A stretch of 28,873 bases of DNA from UBA9732 sp963609725 (GCA_963609725.1 CAVDLI010000013.1:1-28873); one strand, 5' to 3'. Positions 8,570 to 15,752 are shown, counted from the stretch's first letter. A program made the numbers and translations. Notes: generated from the letters alone by a model not told the origin.

Positions 8570-8585
8570 GTATTCTTAAGAATAC
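8570..8585. promoter_or_regulatory. Perfect 16-bp palindrome upstream of the HutP-like gene
   Basis: GTATTCTTAAGAATAC is its own reverse complement and sits 22 bp ahead of the start codon at 8547, the position of an operator for a dimeric repressor. The binding protein is unknown; no clear promoter could be assigned around it. Confidence 0.45.
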
Positions 8586-8647
8586 AACATTTACACTACT
8601 GGAAACACTTTTTAACTAAATCTTAATTGAAAACTTGTACACTTGGG

Positions 8648-8671
8648 CGAAAAAACGCAAAAATTTACGTT
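8648..8671 (-). terminator. Weak terminator after the HTH gene pair
   Basis: On the minus strand AACGTAAA is followed by TTTTTGCGTT, a stem with one mismatch, and the run ends in TTTTTT. It lies about 17 nt past the stop at 8688. Confidence 0.4.
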
Positions 8672-8687
8672 CAAAGCCATTGTACAC

Positions 8688-9347
8688 TCATTTTTTTTCA
8701 TTTGTAAAGGAATAAAATTCGTAAGTTTTATTATTCTTTGAATAAAGCTCATAACTTGAGATGGTTTTCTTTAATGCTCTAACAAAAAGTTGCATTGGAT
8801 GCATCTCGTAACTGGCCATTGCTTTGTTTAATGTATAAATCCGTGGCAACGTTTCACTATGGCATCCATGTTCTAATGCTGCAACGGTTTCTTTCTTTGA
8901 TTGAAGTCTTGCTGCCATTTGAGATAATGACAATCCCAGTTCCTTTCTTTTTTCTTTTAATGCACTTCTAAAATTTAAGTTACTATAAATATAGGATGTT
9001 GGAACAAAACTCTTTTTGACTAACACATAATCATCGGTCTTAAGATTTGAATGAAAATATCCTTTGGTTACGGCTTTCCAATTTTGGCAAGTAAGATCAG
9101 AGAGAGGGAAATCGGTGCACATCCACGACCAAAGAGCGGGAAAGGAAAGTCCAAATCTAAGGCAAGCGTAATTTATGATGTCTCTGAGGCGGGGCATTTC
9201 AAATTTCATGTCCTTAGATGTTAAGAAGGCAGTTATTTCTGTTTCAAAAGGGTGGCCAATACGGTGTAAGGCAATAGAAATTCTTGATGTGTCAAGTTTT
9301 ACTAAGTTGTTTTTTGTTTTCTCTTGCAAATTCAAGCACGTCTCCAT
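8688..9347 (-). CDS. HTH protein, second of a tandem paralogous pair
   Basis: I do not recognise a named family. 219 residues from ATG 9347; a TTG at 9380 would extend it. Counting from the TTG, residues ~139-171 (FRSALKEKRKELGLSLSQMA and on to AALEHG) read as an XRE/Cro-like helix-turn-helix. The N-terminal half resembles that of the gene just upstream: PRLRDIINYACLRFGLSFPAL here against PNLENILRFSVEDAHLSPAL there, both with a C-terminal HTH. They therefore look like an old tandem duplication. The start overlaps the upstream gene by about 56 bp in another frame, with no good ribosome site, implying coupled translation. The C-terminus is rich in Lys, Ser and Tyr. Probably a sequence-specific DNA-binding protein of unknown target. 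Confidence 0.6.
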   Translation of the reverse strand: METCLNLQEKTKNNLVKLDTSRISIALHRIGHPFETEITAFLTSKDMKFEMPRLRDIINYACLRFGLSFPALWSWMCTDFPLSDLTCQNWKAVTKGYFHSNLKTDDYVLVKKSFVPTSYIYSNLNFRSALKEKRKELGLSLSQMAARLQSKKETVAALEHGCHSETLPRIYTLNKAMASYEMHPMQLFVRALKKTISSYELYSKNNKTYEFYSFTNEKK

Positions 9348-9996
9348 CTTGCATATCTTTGTAAAGGTATATGTCCACAATGTAGTCTAATGGGTGATAA
9401 TCTCCACAACTTGATAAGTAGAGGTTAATTGAATCCAATTTTGGATATGAATATTTGTTGGATATCCAGTTTTCAAATTTGCAATATGCTTCCCTACTTC
9501 TTCCCGCTTTTTTTGCAACTGTGCCAAATCCTGCCGGCATATTGCCAAGTCCTTGTGTCATAGATCTGTGAATATAAAAGCACTTTCGTATGTCTGATGC
9601 ACTGGGAATTGTTTTGTTGTCTTCTAAGGCCTGCTTTACACAATCAAGGCTTTCTTGTGAAGAACATCTTTCTAGGAGCATTCTAGAGACACAGTTGGCC
9701 CATTTTTCATCTATTGAGTAAAACTTGTGCATTTTGCCATTCTTCTCCAATGTTTGAACTTTTGCTTTGGCTTCATTTGGTAAGCCACTGTACATTGCTC
9801 CAAGAATTAAAGCAGGAGAAAGATGTGCATCTTCAACAGAAAATCTTAGGATGTTTTCTAAATTGGGATTCCATTCATTAGTTTCTTTGAGAAGTCTTCC
9901 ATTGCGGAAATTTTTTAATTCTGGACTGTCAATGAGGCCCAAGACACCTGCTAAATTAACAAATTGTCTTGCGTCAAAGTACTCCATTAACCTCAT
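9292..9996 (-). CDS. HTH-like protein, first of a tandem paralogous pair
   Basis: No named family recognised. 234 residues from ATG 9996; a TTG at 10056 or an ATG at 9987 are alternatives, and none has a strong ribosome site. The middle is helical; the segment FGTVAKKAGRSREAYCKFENW near the C-terminus aligns with the helix-turn-helix of the following gene, and PNLENILRFSVEDAHLSPAL aligns with that gene's N-terminal part. ATG 9996 overlaps, as ATGA, the stop of a low-complexity frame (9993-10205) that runs through the repeat tract upstream. The gene reads away from a 700-bp repeat-rich spacer and is a candidate to bind it; that is inference from layout only. Confidence 0.58.
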   Translation of the reverse strand: MRLMEYFDARQFVNLAGVLGLIDSPELKNFRNGRLLKETNEWNPNLENILRFSVEDAHLSPALILGAMYSGLPNEAKAKVQTLEKNGKMHKFYSIDEKWANCVSRMLLERCSSQESLDCVKQALEDNKTIPSASDIRKCFYIHRSMTQGLGNMPAGFGTVAKKAGRSREAYCKFENWISNKYSYPKLDSINLYLSSCGDYHPLDYIVDIYLYKDMQDGDVLEFARENKKQLSKT

Positions 9997-10250
9997 CCAT
10001 AATTCACAAGTTTTATGTGTTGCCACAAGTTTTTGTGTGCATTCACAAGTTTGCAAACACGTGATGCTTTACAAGTTTTTCTTGCAGATTTTCTTGCTGT
10101 TTCGCTTGCTGCTTCTCTTGCTGCTTTTTGCTTGCTACTTCTATTGCTGCTTTTCGTGCAAGTTTTTGTGCAAGTTTCGTACAAGTTTCGTGTAAATGAC
10201 CACAAATTCTCTTTGCAAGTTATCTACAAGTGTTCTCTCATTTTTTCACG
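9997..10250. repeat. Degenerate ACTTGT/GCAAG repeat tract upstream of the HTH pair
   Basis: On the minus strand the word ACTTGT or ACTTGC recurs about ten times (AAACTTGTGAA, AAAACTTGTGG, CAAACTTGTGAA, AAAACTTGTAAA, then several AAACTTGCAC/AAACTTGTAC), with a block of GCAGCAAG-type units between. The tract is open on the minus strand as a 70-codon frame (TTG start, 9993-10205) coding a Lys/Arg/Ala/Ser-rich peptide. That start has poor signals and I do not call it a gene. The regular recurrence of an 8-9 bp word resembles iterons or clustered protein-binding sites. Confidence 0.6.
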
Positions 10251-10305
10251 TGTTTAGTGCATCATAAAACAAACCAAAACTCTCAAGGAGTTGTAATCTC
10301 AAACT

Positions 10306-10325
10306 TTAACATTAACAAATGTTAA
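10306..10325. promoter_or_regulatory. Inverted repeat, possible operator
   Basis: TTAACATT (10306-10313) and AATGTTAA (10318-10325) are exact inverted copies around AACA. The site lies within the divergent spacer, about 70 bp before the small repeat frame at 10394. It could be a binding site or a short hairpin; there is no T-run. Confidence 0.4.
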
Positions 10326-10393
10326 GGTTTCTAAATAACGGGGCTAATTTATCCTCTTAGTTTTGGTGGATGTGGGGACAAGGAGTGGTTCAT

Positions 10394-10444
10394 ATGAAGG
10401 TGCTTGTAAAGGTGCTTGTAAAGGTACTTGTAAGGTGCTTGTAA
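10394..10444 (+). CDS. Possible small frame made of a 12-bp repeat (Val-Leu-Val-Lys)
   Basis: AAGGAG (10380-10385) lies 8 nt before ATG 10394, which enters a tandem repeat and reads MKVLVKVLVKVLVRCL, 16 residues, then stop. The repeat unit is 12 bp, so each complete unit encodes the same four residues (VLVK). The third unit lacks one A; with that base present the frame would run through all seven units and end 36 residues from the start at 10501-10503. Whether it is translated is unknown. It may instead be a fortuitous start next to a binding-site array. No homologue recognised. Confidence 0.3.
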   Translation: MKVLVKVLVKVLVRCL

Positions 10445-10481
10445 AGGTGCTTGTAAAGGTGCTTGTAAAGGTGCTTGTAAA
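10399..10481 (+). repeat. Seven tandem 12-bp units GGTGCTTGTAAA
   Basis: Units start at 10399, 10411, 10423, 10434, 10446, 10458 and 10470. Six are exactly GGTGCTTGTAAA; the third is GGTACTTGTAA, one substitution and one base short. There are no spacers, so this is not CRISPR. The core CTTGTAAA also occurs on the opposite strand in the tract near the HTH gene. Confidence 0.95.
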
Positions 10482-10496
10482 GACTTCTGAAATTGA

Positions 10497-10541
10497 AAAA
10501 TAAACAAAAATGAACAGTTTTTTTAATTTTTGTTTATTTTC
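10497..10541. repeat. AT-only hairpin after the 12-bp array
   Basis: AAAATAAACAAAAAT and ATTTTTGTTTATTTT are exact 15-bp inverted copies around a 14-nt loop. Related TTGTTTATTTT words follow to 10583. It may act as a terminator for the small frame, overlapping its would-be restored stop, or as an easily melted element. Confidence 0.65.
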
Positions 10542-10561
10542 TAAGCCAAAAAATCAAATTT

Positions 10562-10590
10562 TTGTTTATTTTGTTTATTTTTTGTAATAA
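10562..10590 (+). promoter_or_regulatory. Candidate promoter for the PD-(D/E)XK-like gene
   Basis: TTGTTT (10562-10567) and TAATAA (10585-10590) are separated by 17 bp. Transcription would begin near 10598 and place the CTAGC array in the 5' leader. The stretch is T-rich throughout, so chance matches are easy. Confidence 0.38.
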
Positions 10591-10601
10591 AATTTCAGGC
10601 A

Positions 10602-10670
10602 GCTAGCAAAACTAGCCTGACTAACCCTGCTAGCGAAACAAATCTAGCTAGCAAAACTAGCCCAACTAGC
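10602..10670. repeat. CTAGC array with 16-bp direct repeat
   Basis: GCTAGCAAAACTAGCC occurs exactly at 10602-10617 and 10647-10662, with further CTAGC words between and after. There are seven CTAG tetranucleotides in 67 bp, although CTAG is usually rare in bacterial genomes. Being palindromic, the words can pair with one another or bind a dimeric protein. The array ends 41 bp before the start codon at 10711. Confidence 0.85.
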
Positions 10671-10710
10671 ACAGCTACGCCCATCACAACGGATAAGGAT
10701 TATTCCAAAT

Positions 10711-11514
10711 ATGAAAAGTATCTACGATGAACTGGCCAAAAACCTTCAAGAGCTAAAAGAGATTTCCAACAAATTACAAAAATCACTTAAAAATTCAATC
10801 TCTGGCAAACTATATGTTAAGAACATAGAGGGAGAACACCGATTTTATTGTTATGATGAAAATGAAGCACCTTCTGTTAAGTACTTAAGGAAAAATCAAC
10901 AAGAAAAAATTTCACAACTTGCTCAGAAAGATTATGAAGCAAAACTGTTAAAAGTCGTACAAAAGCAAGAGAAAGCAGCCTTGAGATGTCTAAAAATTCT
11001 CAAAAAAGCAGAATGCCAAGAAGATTTCTCTAGCGTTTATGAAGAACTTCCCGCTGAAATAAAAAGTATAGTGAAACCAATAAATTCAGCAGATGAAGAA
11101 TATGCAAAAAAGTGGCTGTCTCATAAATTCACTAAAAAACCAGTTTCAAATGATTATCCTTTTTTTACAATGCGCGGAGACCATGTACGATCCAAAAGCG
11201 AGCTAATCATTGCAGATCGTCTTTATATGGCAAAAGTCCCTTACCGCTATGAAGCACCAACATCAACAAGCTTAACCGATATTTTTTATCCCGATTTTAC
11301 CGTATTAAACAAACGGACGAAAAAAGAATACTACTGGGAGCACTTTGGAATGATGGATAATCCTCAATATTGTGCAGCATGTATGGATAGGATAAATCAA
11401 TATGCACAAGGAGATTACTATCAAGGCGAAAATCTCATCATAACATATGAGAGTGCAACAAAACCCCTAAAGACAAAATATATAGATTGGCTCATAGATA
11501 AATACTTAAAATGA
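10711..11514 (+). CDS. PD-(D/E)XK nuclease-like protein
   Basis: 267 residues. The N-terminal ~115 residues are Lys/Glu-rich helices, likely coiled coil. The C-terminal half has the pattern of a restriction-endonuclease-like fold: RSKSE (160-164) on a helix, then YPDF (193-196) and YYWEHFGMMDNPQY (207-220). Glu164, Asp195 and Glu210 could be the metal ligands, but the lysine of the classical motif is not in its usual place after Glu210. I recall proteins with this YPDF/WEHFG pattern as uncharacterised proteins of gut Firmicutes and their mobile elements. Substrate unknown. ATG 10711 has AAGGA 11 bases upstream. It diverges from the HTH pair across a repeat-rich spacer. Confidence 0.6.
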   Translation: MKSIYDELAKNLQELKEISNKLQKSLKNSISGKLYVKNIEGEHRFYCYDENEAPSVKYLRKNQQEKISQLAQKDYEAKLLKVVQKQEKAALRCLKILKKAECQEDFSSVYEELPAEIKSIVKPINSADEEYAKKWLSHKFTKKPVSNDYPFFTMRGDHVRSKSELIIADRLYMAKVPYRYEAPTSTSLTDIFYPDFTVLNKRTKKEYYWEHFGMMDNPQYCAACMDRINQYAQGDYYQGENLIITYESATKPLKTKYIDWLIDKYLK

Positions 11515-11606
11515 AGAGGTTTTTGCAAAACTGTTTTCATGGCTCTTGGCTTGCCTTTGTGGCTAAAAAAGTATTTCTTCTAACTTCATAAGACTTTGTG
11601 TATTAT
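11515..11606. mobile_element. Partial copy of the 169-bp inverted-repeat element
   Basis: Starts with AGAGGTTTTTGCAAAACTG directly after the stop codon at 11514 and follows the left half of the complete copy at 17796 (GGCTAAAA..., ATTTCTTCTAACTTCATAA). At the centre it carries AAGACTTTGTGTATT where the other copies have AATACACAAAGTATT, that is the loop in inverted orientation with one mismatch. The right half is absent; recJ starts 20 bp later. Confidence 0.8.
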
Positions 11607-11625
11607 ATAGCAGCAGGAAACAAAA

Positions 11626-13752
11626 ATGAAATGGAAAGTACGACAAGCACAATATGATGATATAAAGACATTGCAAGAAAGATATAATGTAGATTTAGTT
11701 TCTGCAAAAATTCTTGCAGGACGTGGAATTAAAGAACCAAATGAAGCCAAGTTCTACATGGAAAACGATGTTTCGTTTCTACACAATCCATTCTTGTTTG
11801 AAGACATGGAAATGTTCTGCGACAGAATACATCAAGCTATAGAAGATAAAGAAAAAATCAGAGTTTTTGGAGACAGAGACGTTGATGGCATTACAAGTAC
11901 CGCCCTACTTGTAACAGAACTTAGAAGTATGGGATTGGACACATCATATACAGTTCCAATGGGTGACGAACCTTATGGCGTTACTATAGACAATATAAAG
12001 AAAGCAATAGATGACGGCATAACACTTGCAATAACAGTTGATTGCGGAATTTCTTGTTTTGAAGAAATTGATTTTGCACAAAGTCACGGTCTTGATGTTC
12101 TTGTCACAGACCACCACATACCAGGAGAACTGCTACCTCCAGCAGGTGCGTTAATAGATCCAAAAGTTGAGGGTTGTGGATATCCTTTTGCACACCTTGC
12201 GGGTGTTGGAGTCGTAGCAAAATGCATTTGGGCAATGAGATTTTCAAACACAAAATTCTACAAGGCGCCCATTATTCTGCTACATTCTTATCCCGGCAAT
12301 GGAACTGTTGTAATAGAAGCTGCAAGAATTGAAAATATGGAAATCACTGGTCGCATTGCAGAAGAAGTCATCCCTGGCGTTCTACCAGAATATAACAGCA
12401 GACTTCTCAAATTTTTAGACTGCAATTTGCCGGTTTATGTCTTAGACAAAGATGAAGAATTTATTCAGCTTAAGAAAGCTTTTCCAAAAGCCGCAATCTA
12501 TGTAACAGAGCTTAGAAATGAATTTGAAAAAGTACTACCCCAAGTTAGAGGCAAATCTCTTTTTGCATTAAATTCTGTCAGCCGTTTTGCAAAATACACT
12601 CAAGTAAGAAGTGAACTTGACACATTAGTTGGACTTTTTTGCGCTTACATAAGAGCAAGTTCTCCTCCCCTTTACAAAGAATACATCAACATAATGGATT
12701 TAGTTGCAATTGGAACTGTAAGCGACCTTATGCCAATGGCTGACGAAAACAGAATAATCGTAAAAACAGGTCTAAAAGTACTTGAAAGCAACCCCAGAAA
12801 TCCACTTAGATGCTATCTTTCATTGTTGAATTTACTGGGAAAGCACCTCTCTACTACAGATATTGGATGGAGCATCTCACCTCCTATGAATGCATCAGGA
12901 AGACTTGGAGAACCCAATATTGCAATTGACATGATTCTAAGTCAGGATCAAATGCAGTCAATGAATTATGCAAAAAAGCTCCTAGAACTTAACGAAGAGA
13001 GAAAAAAATTAGGTGAAGAGGCTTGGAACCGGCTACAGGCAAAAGCAAAACGCAGTTTTGAAAATTTTGGGACAAAGCTTGTACTTGTAATTGATAAGGA
13101 TATTCCACGAGGCATAACGGGCATTATAGCAACACGCCTTTTGAAGTTTTTCAAATGCCCCTCAATCGTTATAACACAAACTAACGACCAGCGGGCAATA
13201 GGATCAATGCGTAGCAAGACCGATTTCAATTGTCATGATTTTCTTTCTCATTACAGCGACCTTTTTATTGACTATGGCGGGCATGCTTGTGCTGGAGGTT
13301 TTTCACTTGACTGGTCTAAAGTAGATGAACTTTCTATTCGGATATCTGATGACGTTGATTACATGGACTGCCCTTCAAATGAAGAAGACGAAACAATAAC
13401 CATTGATGCAGTTCTTAAGGAAGATGAATTTAGCCAAAACATTATGAAAGTTGTAGAACGTTTTGAACCTTACGGTGAGCAAAATAGTCAAATTGTATTC
13501 TTAATAGAAGGTGCTAGAATTGAAAGTATTATTTCAATGCAAAACTCAAAAGATCTATCAAGTTCACATTTAAGGCTTTCACTTTCTTATGGTAAAAACC
13601 AATGGCCAAGTGTTTATTGGTCAGCAGGACAAAGAGTTGGCAAGGATTTTGATGAAGGTGAAATCGTTGATGTAGTGTTCAAAATGGGGCGCAATTACTA
13701 CAAAAATCAAGAAAGTATACAGCTTACAATTGTAGATATACGACGCCACTGA
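11626..13752 (+). CDS. recJ: Single-stranded-DNA-specific exonuclease RecJ with internal insertion
   Basis: 708 residues against about 560-580 in most bacteria. DHH-family metal-binding motifs: Asp83, Asp85 and Asp87 in FGDRDVDGITS (the usual form is DYDVDG), Asp139 in TVDCG, DHH at 162-164 and Asp368 in GTVSD. The DHHA1 glycine motif GGHACAGGF is near 550, followed by a C-terminal OB-like domain. Between DHH and GTVSD, roughly residues 210-350, lies an extra segment of about 140 residues that I cannot assign; it accounts for the excess length. RecJ degrades single strands 5' to 3' in recombination and mismatch repair. ATG 11626 has AGGA nine bases upstream. It ends 13 bp from the convergent next gene. 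Confidence 0.93.
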   Translation: MKWKVRQAQYDDIKTLQERYNVDLVSAKILAGRGIKEPNEAKFYMENDVSFLHNPFLFEDMEMFCDRIHQAIEDKEKIRVFGDRDVDGITSTALLVTELRSMGLDTSYTVPMGDEPYGVTIDNIKKAIDDGITLAITVDCGISCFEEIDFAQSHGLDVLVTDHHIPGELLPPAGALIDPKVEGCGYPFAHLAGVGVVAKCIWAMRFSNTKFYKAPIILLHSYPGNGTVVIEAARIENMEITGRIAEEVIPGVLPEYNSRLLKFLDCNLPVYVLDKDEEFIQLKKAFPKAAIYVTELRNEFEKVLPQVRGKSLFALNSVSRFAKYTQVRSELDTLVGLFCAYIRASSPPLYKEYINIMDLVAIGTVSDLMPMADENRIIVKTGLKVLESNPRNPLRCYLSLLNLLGKHLSTTDIGWSISPPMNASGRLGEPNIAIDMILSQDQMQSMNYAKKLLELNEERKKLGEEAWNRLQAKAKRSFENFGTKLVLVIDKDIPRGITGIIATRLLKFFKCPSIVITQTNDQRAIGSMRSKTDFNCHDFLSHYSDLFIDYGGHACAGGFSLDWSKVDELSIRISDDVDYMDCPSNEEDETITIDAVLKEDEFSQNIMKVVERFEPYGEQNSQIVFLIEGARIESIISMQNSKDLSSSHLRLSLSYGKNQWPSVYWSAGQRVGKDFDEGEIVDVVFKMGRNYYKNQESIQLTIVDIRRH

Positions 13753-13765
13753 AGTTTTTACAAAG

Positions 13766-15070
13766 TCATCGGTCTATGGTCTTTTGACGACGGCCCAACA
13801 AAAATGCATTTACAACATAAAATGGGGCTATTGTAAGAATTACATTCCAGTTATCTTGTATAAAAACTGAACTAAAAAACATTTTCAAAACCATAAGGAT
13901 AGCAATAACAATCAAAAGGGCTTTATACCAAAAAGAAAGTTTTTTAGCTTTAGAATTTGAAAGGTCTTTTAAGATAAGGCTCTTTATTGCAATAATTATA
14001 AGAATTGGATTAATAAAAAGAATGTTTTCGTTGTACCAAGTGACATTATGGTTTGTGAATAGCATCATAAAAAGTAACAGAGTCCCCAGGAGCCCAAAAA
14101 TTAAATTCACAGAAAAAGCATATGCTCGATACAAACCTCGTTTGCCAAACCAAAGCAAAAGGAAAGCAATTAAAGCAATCAAAGTGCCAAGTAAGAGTGA
14201 GTACAATGTGTTGGGCTTTGGTTCAATGGAAGCTTTTGTTTGGACAGTACCATTAGACTCTATTAGTATGCTGTCTCCAATAATACCTTCAGGTGATACC
14301 AATCCTGTCTCTAAGCCATATTCAACAACTGCCTTCTCCAAGATTGCAGGCAGGAACATTTCTTCCCAAAGAGTAGATTTTTTATCGATTTGACCGCTTT
14401 GCAAGAATTCAAGTGCCCATTGAATTGGCCGGTTATTAGAAAGAGCAGTTGAAGCACGTTTTCTAAAAGATAATCCATCTTGCGTTTTTGCCCAAGTTTC
14501 AAAACTACCACCAGTTGCTTTATTGATTATATCTCTTAGACGGGTTGCACAATTGTCATTGTAATGATGATAAAGATATGTGCGGTTTTCTTGTTTTGCA
14601 TTGGTCATAAGAAATGAGATGATGGCTTTTTTTTGAGATGCATCAAGATTAAGTTCTACTATACTATAAGTTCTTCCAGTCTGCTCAAGATATGACACTT
14701 CATAACTTGCGTAACTTACACTACAGCAAAACCAAAGTCTTCCTATTGCAAAATTAGTGTAAAAATTTTGAGCATCAAAAGAAAATGAGCCGTAATCGAA
14801 CACATAAGCGGGATTTTCTGGCATTTGTACTAAAAACGCAGAATGTCCAAACCAAGAATAAAGAGGCTTTCCCTCGCCTATTGTAACTAATGAAATGGAA
14901 CACTCATCCCAAAAAGTTTCTTGAGATGTCTCAAGCGTTTCATCATAGTATTTTTCAAGCATTGGGATAGAATCAAAATCATGCACTTCGTCTTTAGTTT
15001 TAAGGCTTACACTAAAAACTGTATTTACAGTAAATAATATTAGAACCAACACAATAAATCTTTTTTTCAT
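13766..15070 (-). CDS. DUF4105 (Lnb N-terminal-like) membrane protein
   Basis: 434 residues. A signal peptide or anchor (KKRFIVLVLILFTVNTVFS) is followed by an exported domain of about 260 residues with DUF4105 hallmarks: WFGHSAFLV, VFDYGSFSF, ...FYTNFAIGRLWF and YHHYNDNCATRLRDII. The conserved His in GHSA and Cys in NDNCATR are present. Five hydrophobic helices follow from about residue 288. The Cys-His papain-like layout suggests a hydrolase, but no reaction is established. ATG 15070 has GAGAG upstream at 8 nt. Probably anchored in the inner membrane with the enzyme-like domain outside. The neighbours give no pathway. Confidence 0.8.
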   Translation of the reverse strand: MKKRFIVLVLILFTVNTVFSVSLKTKDEVHDFDSIPMLEKYYDETLETSQETFWDECSISLVTIGEGKPLYSWFGHSAFLVQMPENPAYVFDYGSFSFDAQNFYTNFAIGRLWFCCSVSYASYEVSYLEQTGRTYSIVELNLDASQKKAIISFLMTNAKQENRTYLYHHYNDNCATRLRDIINKATGGSFETWAKTQDGLSFRKRASTALSNNRPIQWALEFLQSGQIDKKSTLWEEMFLPAILEKAVVEYGLETGLVSPEGIIGDSILIESNGTVQTKASIEPKPNTLYSLLLGTLIALIAFLLLWFGKRGLYRAYAFSVNLIFGLLGTLLLFMMLFTNHNVTWYNENILFINPILIIIAIKSLILKDLSNSKAKKLSFWYKALLIVIAILMVLKMFFSSVFIQDNWNVILTIAPFYVVNAFLLGRRQKTIDR

Positions 15071-15277
15071 ATCAATGCTCTCATATCAAAAGGATACTCA
15101 CAGAGAGACATTACGTCCATAAGAAGAAAAACCATTTGACCTTTTTCTAAAATTTTTGCAAAAACCCCATTTAATATAACCATCCATATTTGGGCAAATT
15201 TGTATTTTTGTTGGATTTTGGATAATTCACTACCCGTTTTGTTTGCCACTGCTAAAAGACCTTATTATATTGGACTT

Positions 15278-15730
15278 ATGAGTGAATTCAATAAAATATG
15301 TAAAGAGTTTGAACAATTGGATGTCCTTTCGTATGTAGCTCTTTTGGGCATTAAATCGAAGAGGATTCTTCCTGCACTGATAAATATCACGCAGGATGGC
15401 GAAACAGGCGTTGAAATTTTTGCTTCATTTATCCTTGGTGCAATTGCAGCTGACGGAAGACTCTCTGAAACCGAGTATGACATTCTAAGCCCTCTTCTTC
15501 ATGCCTTTTTTGGTGAAGAACTTGACTATGAAACATGCAAGGCAGCTTTTAGAAAAATGAGACCGGAGCAAAAAGAACTTAAAAAGACAGTAGATGAGAT
15601 GGTCGATGTTCTTGGCATGCTTTCAGAGGACTTAAAAGACGACATCATTACAGTTTGCCTTCTTATTTGTGCAGTTGACGGGAAAGTCTCTCTTAGAGAG
15701 AAAAATTGGATTCGCCAGCTTATAAAATAA
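15278..15730 (+). CDS. TerB-like protein
   Basis: 150 residues from ATG 15278; the frame is open upstream to 15200, but that part is not protein-like. Two related helical halves each hold an acidic turn, IAADGRLSETEYDILSPLL and CAVDGKVSLREKNWI, the pattern of TerB/tellurite-resistance and DnaJ-associated TerB domains, which bind metal ions. No ter operon is present, so a tellurite role should not be assumed. A TTGCCA / TTATAT pair (15243-15248, 15265-15270; 16-bp spacing) ends only 7 nt before the ATG, so the message may have almost no leader. A strong terminator follows. Confidence 0.72.
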   Translation: MSEFNKICKEFEQLDVLSYVALLGIKSKRILPALINITQDGETGVEIFASFILGAIAADGRLSETEYDILSPLLHAFFGEELDYETCKAAFRKMRPEQKELKKTVDEMVDVLGMLSEDLKDDIITVCLLICAVDGKVSLREKNWIRQLIK

Positions 15731-15752
15731 AAACCTACTGTGTTTTATTAAC

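Noticed and set aside
8688..10056. Programmed or accidental frameshift joining the two HTH frames into one protein
   Set aside because: The shift needed is +1 and the overlap end reads ACT TGA C, which gives poor re-pairing. The two products align with each other as paralogues, so two genes explain the data better.
10399..10481. CRISPR array
   Set aside because: Units of 12 bp are directly adjacent with no spacers, and no cas gene is in the window.
10545..10725. Open frame through the CTAGC array giving a Ser/Thr/Ala-rich peptide
   Set aside because: There is no ATG, GTG or TTG start with a ribosome site and it is out of frame with the gene at 10711.
15067..15249. 60-codon minus-strand frame ending in an ATGA overlap with the DUF4105 gene
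   Set aside because: GTG start, weak ribosome site and no recognisable protein features; it fills a divergent promoter gap. The overlap alone is not enough to call a gene.
15200..15277. N-terminal extension of the TerB-like protein
   Set aside because: The extra 26 residues are not protein-like and contain the candidate promoter; ATG 15278 fits better.
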